From: Chloroflexota bacterium
GTDB lineage: Bacteria; Chloroflexota; Limnocylindria; Limnocylindrales; CSP1-4
Assembly: GCA_013698385.1 (NCBI GenBank)
Contig: JACCVB010000103.1
Coordinates: forward strand, 1-8,602
DNA: 8,602 nt
Direction of reading: 5' to 3'
The notes below the pieces were generated by a model that did no database searches, was not told the origin of the DNA, and saw only the letters and a program-made list of their open reading frames with translations. The position numbers were made by a program, and so were the translations under genes. Below, piece after piece: positions 1 through 6,778 of this stretch (position 1 is the first letter of the stretch; every line of letters starts with the position of its first letter).

Positions 1-1044
<1,044 letters not shown>

Positions 1045-1072
1045 CCGCTCGACCGAGCCCGACCGATCCACC

Positions 1073-1097
1073 GGCCCCGGAGCCTTCCTCCGGGGCC
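1073..1097 (+). terminator. Perfect 9-bp GC-rich hairpin, possible terminator of the ABC gene
   Basis: GGCCCCGGA (1073-1081) and TCCGGGGCC (1089-1097) are exact inverse complements around a 7-nt loop. The hairpin starts 28 nt after the ABC stop codon. No T-run follows, so it is not a classic intrinsic terminator. It ends only 6 nt before the GTG start of the Nudix gene, so it could instead limit access to that start or simply mark the boundary between the genes. Confidence 0.45.
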
Positions 1098-1103
1098 GAA
1101 CTC

Positions 1104-1664
1104 GTGGAACGGGTCGTGGAGTCGCGCGTCCTCCACCGGGGCAAGTTCCTCGAATTCCGGATCGACACGGTCGAACGGCTCGATGGGTCGCGCCATACCC
1201 GTGACATCGCCGGTCATCCGGGCGCGGTCGCCGTCGTGGCCCTGGACGCCGCTGGACGGGTCGCGCTCGTCCGTCAGTGGCGCCTGCCGGCCGATGCCGC
1301 CCTGCTCGAGATCCCGGCCGGTGGCCTGGACGTCGCCGACGACGGCGCCAAGGAGGATCCCGACCTCGCGGCCCGACGCGAGCTCGAGGAAGAGACCGGC
1401 CTGCGCGCGGCGACCTGGCGCAAGCTCGGGACCTTCTACACGGCGCCCGGCTTCACGGATGAGCTGATGCACCTGTATCTCGCCACGGACCTCTCGGCCG
1501 TCGTCGAGGGACGCCTGGGACCGGACGCTGACGAGGCGTTGATCCTCTCGTGGCTGCCCTGGCGGGAGGCCGTCGCGGCGGCCGAGCGCGGGGAGATCCG
1601 CGACGCGAAGTCGATCGTCGGCCTGTTCTGGCTGGCTCGCCTGCGGAGCGACGGCGTCCGCTAA
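1104..1664 (+). CDS. Nudix hydrolase, ADP-ribose pyrophosphatase type
   Basis: A 186-residue cytoplasmic enzyme that probably hydrolyses ADP-ribose or a related nucleoside diphosphate sugar to AMP and a sugar phosphate. The N-terminal strand region (HPGAVAVVAL 38-47, VRQWR 56-60, LEIPAGGLD 68-76) is typical of the NudF branch. The Nudix box spans 74-100, with E84 and RELEEETGL 92-100 carrying the metal-binding glutamates E96 and E97. There are nine residues between the box glycine G74 and E84 instead of the usual five, a 4-residue insertion. TAPGFTDE (113-120) follows about 15 residues after the box; a proline at this place marks ADP-ribose pyrophosphatases. The start is GTG, with no ATG or GTG upstream in frame in the gap and no clear Shine-Dalgarno sequence. 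A strong hairpin lies just before it. Its stop overlaps that of the convergent nicotinate phosphoribosyltransferase gene. The Nudix family is certain; the substrate is inferred. Confidence 0.92.
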   Translation: MERVVESRVLHRGKFLEFRIDTVERLDGSRHTRDIAGHPGAVAVVALDAAGRVALVRQWRLPADAALLEIPAGGLDVADDGAKEDPDLAARRELEEETGLRAATWRKLGTFYTAPGFTDELMHLYLATDLSAVVEGRLGPDADEALILSWLPWREAVAAAERGEIRDAKSIVGLFWLARLRSDGVR

Positions 1665-2689
1665 CGCTCGCGGTACGCGGCGAGGTCCACGGGCTTGAGC
1701 CTGGGCGAAGCGGTCAGACCCGGGATACGACCGCGCTTGGCGATCGGCTTGCCGTCGATCTCCTTGATGTCGCCGGTGAAGTCGATCGGTGTCGCGCCGC
1801 TGATGTAGGAGCCGACGGCGAACGAATCGACCGGCGCGCCGGCGTCCCGGAAGTAGCGGATCCGATCCGGGTCCAGGCCCCCGGACACGACGATCCGGAC
1901 GTGGTCGTAACCCTCCTGGTCCAGTCGAGCCCGGACCTCGTGGACGAGATCGGCGGTGACCCGGCCGCGCTCCGAGGGCGTGTCGAGTCGGATCCCGTAC
2001 AGGCGGTCACCCAGGGCGTGGGCGACGCGCAGGGCCTCCTCGGCCTCGTCCTTGAACGTGTCGACCAGCACGATCCGGGGCACCTCCGGCCCGAGATCGC
2101 GGTCGAACGCCAGCGCTGCCTCCACGGTGTCGCCGAAGATGAGGACGAGCGAATGGGGCATCGTGCCGCTCGGCGCCAGACCGGCAAGTCGGGCGCCGGC
2201 GGGCGTGGAAGCTCCCACGCAGCCACCGACGATCGCAGCGTAGTCGAGCACGTCCGTGATGTCGGGGTGCACGTGCCGCGCCCCGAAACTGATGATCGGG
2301 TCCGGGTTGGCGACGTCGACGCACTCTCGGGCCGCGGTGGCCCAGCCGGTCGATTGGGCGAGCATCCCGAGGAACGCCGTCTCGTACAGCCCGAACTTGC
2401 GGTAGCGCGCCTTGATCCGCAGCACGATCTCTCGCGGCTCGATGACGTCCCCGTCATCAAGCGCCTCGAGGCACGTCTCCGCCGGGTCCGACGGTCCAAG
2501 GACGTGGCCCAGCAGGTTCTTCGCCTCATCGATCCCGCACAGCACGGCTTCGCGTCGGGTGAAGACCTCCATGGTCACGATCGGGTCCAGGCCCTCGCGT
2601 TCCAGGATACTGTCCGCCCGCGCGAAGTAGACGTCGGCGGAGTCGCCGGACAGGATCTCGCGGGAGGGGCGGGCGCGCTGCAGGCCCAT
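1661..2689 (-). CDS. pncB: Nicotinate phosphoribosyltransferase
   Basis: Joins nicotinate and PRPP to give nicotinate mononucleotide, driven by ATP: the entry step of NAD salvage (Preiss-Handler route), in the cytoplasm. At 342 residues it is shorter than the E. coli enzyme and resembles the compact archaeal/bacterial form. Visible motifs: DVYFARA 19-25 near the N-terminus, TGWATAAREC 114-123, FGARHVHPD 135-143 with conserved Arg and His, SGTMPHS 174-180, VDTF 209-212, RLDTPSERG 234-242, and the phosphoribosyl-phosphate site SGGLDPDRI 269-277 with VGSYISG 292-298. The start is ATG, with AGGAGG 11 nt upstream. The gene lies 119 nt after the metallopeptidase gene on the same strand, so it may have its own promoter. 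Its TAG stop lies within the Nudix gene's CTAA end. A nicotinamide-specific relative is possible but less likely given the motif set. Confidence 0.93.
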   Translation of the reverse strand: MGLQRARPSREILSGDSADVYFARADSILEREGLDPIVTMEVFTRREAVLCGIDEAKNLLGHVLGPSDPAETCLEALDDGDVIEPREIVLRIKARYRKFGLYETAFLGMLAQSTGWATAARECVDVANPDPIISFGARHVHPDITDVLDYAAIVGGCVGASTPAGARLAGLAPSGTMPHSLVLIFGDTVEAALAFDRDLGPEVPRIVLVDTFKDEAEEALRVAHALGDRLYGIRLDTPSERGRVTADLVHEVRARLDQEGYDHVRIVVSGGLDPDRIRYFRDAGAPVDSFAVGSYISGATPIDFTGDIKEIDGKPIAKRGRIPGLTASPRLKPVDLAAYRER

Positions 2690-2700
2690 CGGTCGGGTCG

Positions 2701-2706
2701 CCTCCT
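2701..2706 (-). promoter_or_regulatory. Shine-Dalgarno sequence of pncB
   Basis: The minus strand reads AGGAGG, a full match to the 16S anti-SD sequence, 11 nt before the ATG at 2689. The spacing is slightly long, but no other start codon lies between the two, so it fixes the pncB start. Confidence 0.65.
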
Positions 2707-2776
2707 GGGTGACGTCGTGGTCCGGGTGTGCAGTGGCTCGTCAGCGACGTCGTGTCGGCCGTCCTGCGTTCGGGCG

Positions 2777-2782
2777 AGTGTA
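2777..2782 (-). promoter_or_regulatory. Possible -10 element for pncB
   Basis: The minus strand reads TACACT about 87 nt before the pncB ATG, between the metallopeptidase stop and pncB. It fits the TAnnnT pattern of a sigma-70 -10 box. No good -35 hexamer sits 16-18 nt upstream, so the call is weak. Confidence 0.22.
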
Positions 2783-2800
2783 GCGCACGACCGATCGGCG

Positions 2801-2827
2801 GCGACCGACTACCGTTCCGCCGGTCGC
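2801..2827 (-). terminator. Hairpin across the stop codon of the metallopeptidase gene
   Basis: GCGACCG (2801-2807) and CGGTCGC (2821-2827) form a perfect 7-bp stem. The 13-nt loop contains the TAG stop at 2809-2811. No T-run follows on the minus strand. It could act as a weak terminator or protect the 3' end, but in DNA this GC-rich it may also be chance. Confidence 0.25.
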
Positions 2828-4848
2828 TGCTCCTGCGCGACGACCGACGAGACCCGGCGGCGGCGGCGCCTGACGACCAGGGCGATGAGCAGGATCAGCA
2901 CGAGCGCGGCCGAAGCGGCACCGAGACCGATCTGCATCGCGCGGCTCTGCCCGATCGTGGCCGCGTCCGCCCAGGTCGCGGCCGCCCGCTCGGACGCCCG
3001 CACGGACGCGCTCAGATCGCCGCGAGCGAAGGCCTCCCGCGCCGCCGCCAGGTCAGCCTCCGGCGTGGCGTCGAGCAGTCCCAGTTCCGTGACCGGGGTC
3101 ATCTCCGCCGGCGCCGCGGCCGCGGCAGCTCGGTATCGGGCGATCGTCTCGAGTTGGGCCACCGCTTCGGCTGCCGTGTCGTCGAACCCGTCGTCGTCCT
3201 CGAAGGCCGTCCGCATCGTCGCAGGCAGGATCAGTCCGGCCGCGCTCGCCGCCGCATCGATCGCGGCCCGATCTTGAAGCGCCTGTCCGGCTCCGTCGAG
3301 GAGGGACGTCGCATCCTCGAATCGCCAGGCGCGCATCGCGTCGCGGATGGCCCGCGGCAGCTGCCAGCCGTCAGTGGCGGCGATTGCCTTGTCGTACGCC
3401 GCCCGGGCGGAGGTGCGGGCATCCAGGGCCGCGAGGTCCCCGGGCCGGGCGATCCAGGTCCGCCACAGGTCGTCGAACGACTTGCCCGTCCGGTCCTCCA
3501 GGAGATCCAGCAGTCCACGCCAGTCGGGTGCACCGGCGAATGCGCCCTCGGCCGGCCCGCTCGACGGTTGGTAGGCCCCGGCTCGCGCCGCGACGGCGGG
3601 CCACACGTCCCGAAGGTCATCGGGTCCGGCCCGTTGCGCGATCGCCTGGGCCACGGCCAGTGATGCGGCGTAGCCGTAGTCCTCCGTCGCCGTGGATGCT
3701 GTGCCCAGGGGGCCCCACGCATTGAGCGCGATCCGCGCCGGGTCCGAGCGCCGAGCCGGGGCCGCAGCTGGCGTCACCTCCACGCCGAGGTCGACCGCTG
3801 CGACGCCGGCGTAATAGGACGCGAAGGCCTCGTTCGCCCAGCGATCGGCCAGCAACGCCCCGTTGAACCAGCCGTGGGCGGCCTCGTGCAGGACCACGAA
3901 GTCACTCGCGTAATAAGCGATCTCCACCCGGTTCGCGCTGGGATCGAACAGCCCGGCGTAGCCGCCGGTGGACCGACTCACGGACTCCTGGACGGTCAGC
4001 GGCACGTCGCGTGGCCAGGCCAGGCCGATCTCCTCGCCGATCACCGGCAGGGCTCGCTCCAGAAGGCCCCCGACCCGGTCGGCCCACGGCCGGTCGTCGC
4101 TCCAGCCGCGGATGTTGAGTGTTGCCGGGGCGCCCAGGACGGTCGGCGTGATCGGTCCGTCCGTGTACGCCCCAGGCCGATCGGCGGTGAGATAGGCGAA
4201 GAACTCGAGCGGTTTGGACAGCTTCCCGGAATTGAACGTGATCCGCCCCTCGGCATCGGTGACGGGCGTGCCGAGGTCGCCGGCCTCCACGCGTGGCTCG
4301 TAGCCCTTCGGGAAGGCCACGCTCACAGAACTGCCGGCCGTGCCTTCGGTGGCATACGCCCAGACCGGGAAGGAGACGAAGGCATCGCCGATCCGCAGCT
4401 CCCTCGTCGGGGACCCGCCTGGGTCCTTCAGGTCGTAACGCAGCCGGTACTTCGCCGTCTTCCCGCTGAACAGGCGACCGGCGAGGCCCAGTCGCACGAG
4501 GGTGTGGGTCTTGGCCCGCTTCGTCACCCGGACGGACGGGCTGCCCTTGCCGGACGTCGTGAGCTTGAATCCGGACGCGCCCGGGTTGACGGCCAGGAAC
4601 GCCTCGTCGAAGTAAAAGCGCTTCGTCTTCGTGTCCTTGAGCCGGTTCCTCAGGGTCAGGTCGATCGTGACCCGGATCCGGCGGTCGCCCGGCTGGACTT
4701 CGTAACGGGCGGTGCTGACGATGGTCAGGTCGGGAGTCGCCGCGCGGACTTGTCCGGGCGCGACCGGCCCGGTGGGCAGACCCAGCAGGAGGACCGCGAA
4801 CCCGAGCGCGAGCCATCCGGCAGCGCTCCGCCGCAGCGACCGCCTCAC
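2809..4848 (-). CDS. Secreted, C-terminally anchored gluzincin metallopeptidase (M1 / peptidase-MA-like)
   Basis: A 679-residue protein with an N-terminal signal peptide (RRSLRR then hydrophobic 11-30, AxA-like site near 36), a beta-rich region to about 240, a zinc peptidase core, an Ala-rich helical stretch (about 430-635) and one membrane helix (about 639-659) followed by six arginines (660-665). The catalytic part should face outside with a short cytoplasmic tail. The core shows HEAAH at 321-325 and NEAFASYY from 339, with E340 as likely third zinc ligand. Y391 or Y393 in EDYGYAAS may be the M1-type catalytic Tyr. The spacing is HExxH-x14-E, four shorter than the usual M1 x18. No GxMEN aminopeptidase motif precedes it (GGYAGLFD is there instead), so classic aminopeptidase activity is doubtful. 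The GTG start overlaps the upstream gene's TGA by 4 nt (GTGA), with GGAG 7 nt before it. The substrate is unknown. Confidence 0.82.
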   Translation of the reverse strand: MRRSLRRSAAGWLALGFAVLLLGLPTGPVAPGQVRAATPDLTIVSTARYEVQPGDRRIRVTIDLTLRNRLKDTKTKRFYFDEAFLAVNPGASGFKLTTSGKGSPSVRVTKRAKTHTLVRLGLAGRLFSGKTAKYRLRYDLKDPGGSPTRELRIGDAFVSFPVWAYATEGTAGSSVSVAFPKGYEPRVEAGDLGTPVTDAEGRITFNSGKLSKPLEFFAYLTADRPGAYTDGPITPTVLGAPATLNIRGWSDDRPWADRVGGLLERALPVIGEEIGLAWPRDVPLTVQESVSRSTGGYAGLFDPSANRVEIAYYASDFVVLHEAAHGWFNGALLADRWANEAFASYYAGVAAVDLGVEVTPAAAPARRSDPARIALNAWGPLGTASTATEDYGYAASLAVAQAIAQRAGPDDLRDVWPAVAARAGAYQPSSGPAEGAFAGAPDWRGLLDLLEDRTGKSFDDLWRTWIARPGDLAALDARTSARAAYDKAIAATDGWQLPRAIRDAMRAWRFEDATSLLDGAGQALQDRAAIDAAASAAGLILPATMRTAFEDDDGFDDTAAEAVAQLETIARYRAAAAAAPAEMTPVTELGLLDATPEADLAAAREAFARGDLSASVRASERAAATWADAATIGQSRAMQIGLGAASAALVLILLIALVVRRRRRRVSSVVAQEQRPAER

Positions 4849-5381
4849 GCCTCCACTCCGCCGGTCAGCTCCGGCAGCTCAGCGGCAAAGCGCTCCAGCA
4901 AGGCGGGGTTCCGGCCGAGCCGCTCGGGTTGGGCGGGCATCCGACCGCCGATCCACAACCAGTCTTTGGACTCATCCAGGAGGCGGTCCGCGATGCCCAC
5001 GATGCGCGCGAGGGCGACGCCGAGGGAGTCCAGCCCGGCGGTCGCGATGGGCAACTCCACCGCAAGGATCGGACGCTCGTCCTCACCCACGCTGAACTTG
5101 GCGAAGGGGAACTCGTCGTTCCAGCGCAGCAGCCGTCGATACGACTTGCGGAACATGTCGTTGATGGGCGGCGCGTAGTGCGCCCAGCAGATGAGCGCGA
5201 GCGCCGGATCCAAGATCACGGTCAGGCGGAGATCGAAGCGGCGACGTCCGTCGACGACGAGATCCCAGCTGGTGATCCCATCGCGATCGGCTCGCTCGAG
5301 GGGCTCGATGCCCAGGTCGGCGAGCCAACGCTCGACGTCGGCCGGGCGCACGGCGGGCGTGCCGGGAACGGCGGAAGGCAT
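4845..5381 (-). CDS. YbjN domain-containing protein
   Basis: A 178-residue soluble protein without signal peptide or membrane segment. The order fits the YbjN family (a fold related to type III secretion chaperones, with poorly known cellular role): an N-terminal helix (VERWLADLGIEP), a strand pair (WDLVVDGRRRFDLRLTVIL), then YRRLLRWNDEFPFAKFSVGED and RPILAVELP, followed by a long C-terminal helical part. The region LLRWNDEFPFAKF is the most family-like stretch. The ATG lies 12 nt after the glgC stop and has no visible Shine-Dalgarno sequence, which suggests that ribosomes finishing glgC reinitiate here. Its TGA overlaps the GTG of the metallopeptidase gene. It is thus the middle gene of a coupled trio. 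A chaperone-like or regulatory role is a guess from the fold. The family call comes from recall of the pattern. Confidence 0.75.
   Translation of the reverse strand: MPSAVPGTPAVRPADVERWLADLGIEPLERADRDGITSWDLVVDGRRRFDLRLTVILDPALALICWAHYAPPINDMFRKSYRRLLRWNDEFPFAKFSVGEDERPILAVELPIATAGLDSLGVALARIVGIADRLLDESKDWLWIGGRMPAQPERLGRNPALLERFAAELPELTGGVEA
4856..4859 (-). promoter_or_regulatory. Shine-Dalgarno sequence of the metallopeptidase gene
   Basis: GGAG on the minus strand lies 7 nt before the GTG at 4848, inside the end of the YbjN-like gene. It supports this GTG as start and the translational coupling of the two genes. Confidence 0.55.
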
Positions 5382-5393
5382 GGCTCGGGGAGT

Positions 5394-6698
5394 CTAGCCG
5401 AGAACGACCGCCTCCGCGGCCACGCGTACTCGGGCCTGGTCACCGCGCTTCGGTTCGACCGATTCGCCGCTCTTCACGACGCGCGTCACGAAATCCGAGG
5501 TGCGGATATCCGCCGCGACCTTCACGTTGCGCCCGATCCGCGCACCGCGCGGCACGACCGCTCGCTTGCCGACGACCGTGATCCCGGTGTTGAGTCGGTT
5601 CGGTTCCTGCTTGTTGGGCCGGTCGTCGAACGGGCCGTCGCCAACGATCGCGCCCTGACCGACGACGACTTCCTTGTCCAGGATGGATCGGTCGACGACG
5701 GCGCCGGACTTGATGGTCGAGTCGAACATGACGATGGAATCGCGCACCACGGCGCCGACATCGACCCGAACGCCCGGCGACAGTACCGAGTTCACGACCG
5801 TGCCATTGATCACGCAGCCGTGACTGATCAGGCTCCGATGGACCTGCGCGGTCGGGCCCACCTTGGCCGGCGCGCGCTCCTCGGAGCGGGTGTGGATGAT
5901 CCAGTCCTTGTCATACAGGTCGAGTTCCGGCAAGTCCTCGAGGAGGGCCATGTTGGCCTCCCAGAATGACTGGATCGTGCCGACGTCCTGCCAGTAGCCG
6001 TTGTATCGGTAGCCGAACACCCGGGCGCCGGCCGCCAGCATGGCCGGGATGACGTCGCGCCCGAAATCCACCCGGTCCTCGGACAGCCAGCGCTTGAGCG
6101 TCTTCTTGGAGAAGACGTAGACGCCCATGGAGGCGAGATCGCTCTTGGGCTGCTTCGGCTTCTCCTGCCACTCGGTCACCCGGTCCGCCTCGTCCAGGGC
6201 GAGGATGCCCATCCGCGAGGCCTCGGCGAGGGGCACCCGCCGAACGGCGATCGTGACGTCCGCACGGCGGCGCCGGTGGGCGGCCACGAAGGGCTGGTAA
6301 TCCATCTTGTAGATGTGGTCGCCGGCCAGCACGACGACCGTGTCCGACGGGTCGTGTTCAAGGACGTTCATGTTGCGCAGGACCGCGTCCGCCGTACCGC
6401 GGTACCACTCGGCGACGCGGCCGCGCGCGATGTACGGCTGAAGCAGCTTCACGCCGCCCCGATTGCGGTCCAGGTCCCATGGCCTGCCCAAACCGATATG
6501 GTCGTTGAGCGAGCGCGGGTTGTACTGGGTCAGGACGACCACATCGTCGATGTCCGAGTTGACGCAGTTGGACAGCGTGAAGTCGATGATCCGGTACTTG
6601 CCGCCGAAGGGGACGGCGGGCTTGGCCCGCTCCTGGGACAGGATGGACAGGCGCTCGCCTTCGCCGCCTGCAAGGATCACCGCCATCGTCCGCTTCAC
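5394..6698 (-). CDS. glgC: Glucose-1-phosphate adenylyltransferase (ADP-glucose pyrophosphorylase)
   Basis: Makes ADP-glucose and pyrophosphate from ATP and glucose-1-phosphate, the committed step of bacterial glycogen synthesis; cytoplasmic and usually a tetramer. The 434 residues match the family, at the long end. Nucleotidyltransferase domain (about 5-250): LAGGEGERL 9-17, RAKPAVPFGGKYRIIDF 24-40, WYRGTADAV 98-106, GDHIYKMDY 126-134 with the metal-binding Asp, EKP 179-181, SMGVYVFS 190-197 and YWQDVGTI 235-242 for glucose-1-phosphate binding. From about 290 a left-handed beta-helix follows (VHRSLISHGCVINGTVVNSV and later hexapeptide-like repeats), which in this family forms the allosteric and oligomer part. 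The start is GTG with GGAGG 12 nt upstream; an ATG four codons in (6686) is the alternative. No other glycogen gene is in the window. It is first of the coupled glgC/YbjN/peptidase trio, whose logic is unclear. Confidence 0.95.
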   Translation of the reverse strand: MKRTMAVILAGGEGERLSILSQERAKPAVPFGGKYRIIDFTLSNCVNSDIDDVVVLTQYNPRSLNDHIGLGRPWDLDRNRGGVKLLQPYIARGRVAEWYRGTADAVLRNMNVLEHDPSDTVVVLAGDHIYKMDYQPFVAAHRRRRADVTIAVRRVPLAEASRMGILALDEADRVTEWQEKPKQPKSDLASMGVYVFSKKTLKRWLSEDRVDFGRDVIPAMLAAGARVFGYRYNGYWQDVGTIQSFWEANMALLEDLPELDLYDKDWIIHTRSEERAPAKVGPTAQVHRSLISHGCVINGTVVNSVLSPGVRVDVGAVVRDSIVMFDSTIKSGAVVDRSILDKEVVVGQGAIVGDGPFDDRPNKQEPNRLNTGITVVGKRAVVPRGARIGRNVKVAADIRTSDFVTRVVKSGESVEPKRGDQARVRVAAEAVVLG

Positions 6699-6710
6699 GG
6701 TCAGGATCTG

Positions 6711-6715
6711 CCTCC
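6711..6715 (-). promoter_or_regulatory. Shine-Dalgarno sequence of glgC
   Basis: GGAGG on the minus strand stands 12 nt before the GTG at 6698 and 24 nt before the ATG at 6686. The shorter distance favours the GTG start, although both are longer than ideal. Confidence 0.45.
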
Positions 6716-6728
6716 GCGGGTGCTGGGT

Positions 6729-6758
6729 CCGGGGCTCGATGCTAGCACGCGACCCCGG
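6729..6758 (-). terminator. Hairpin between the LytM gene and glgC
   Basis: CCGGGG (6729-6734) pairs with CCCCGG (6753-6758). After one bulged base, TCG (6736-6738) pairs with CGA (6750-6752), giving 9 bp and an 11-nt loop. It begins 20 nt after the LytM stop codon on the minus strand. No T-run follows, so termination is uncertain. Confidence 0.3.
6739..6747 (-). promoter_or_regulatory. Possible extended -10 promoter of glgC
   Basis: The minus strand reads TGCTAGCAT, i.e. TGn plus TAGCAT, an extended -10 pattern 40 nt before the glgC GTG. A TTGACG hexamer lies upstream (6766-6771), but the 21-nt spacing is too long for a normal -35/-10 pair, so an extended -10 would have to carry the promoter. 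The element sits in the loop of a hairpin (6729-6758). Confidence 0.35.
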
Positions 6759-6778
6759 CCACGCACGTCAACCGCGTG

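Noticed and set aside
3105..3130. GC-rich run of alternating CCG/GCG as a repeat element
   Set aside because: It encodes an alanine run in the helical part of the metallopeptidase; codon choice explains it.
1550..3277. 575-codon open frame on the plus strand
   Set aside because: It lies antisense to pncB and the metallopeptidase end. Its protein is Arg/Asp/Ala/Gly-rich with no recognisable motif, as expected for a GC-rich shadow frame.
3874..5178. 434-codon plus-strand open frame
   Set aside because: Antisense to the metallopeptidase and YbjN-like genes, with low-complexity Arg/Ser/Pro content at its end and no domain; a shadow of the real genes.
5391..5396. TAGACT (minus strand) as a leaderless promoter for the YbjN-like gene
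   Set aside because: The TAG is the stop codon of glgC, and the genes are only 12 nt apart, so read-through transcription explains it better.
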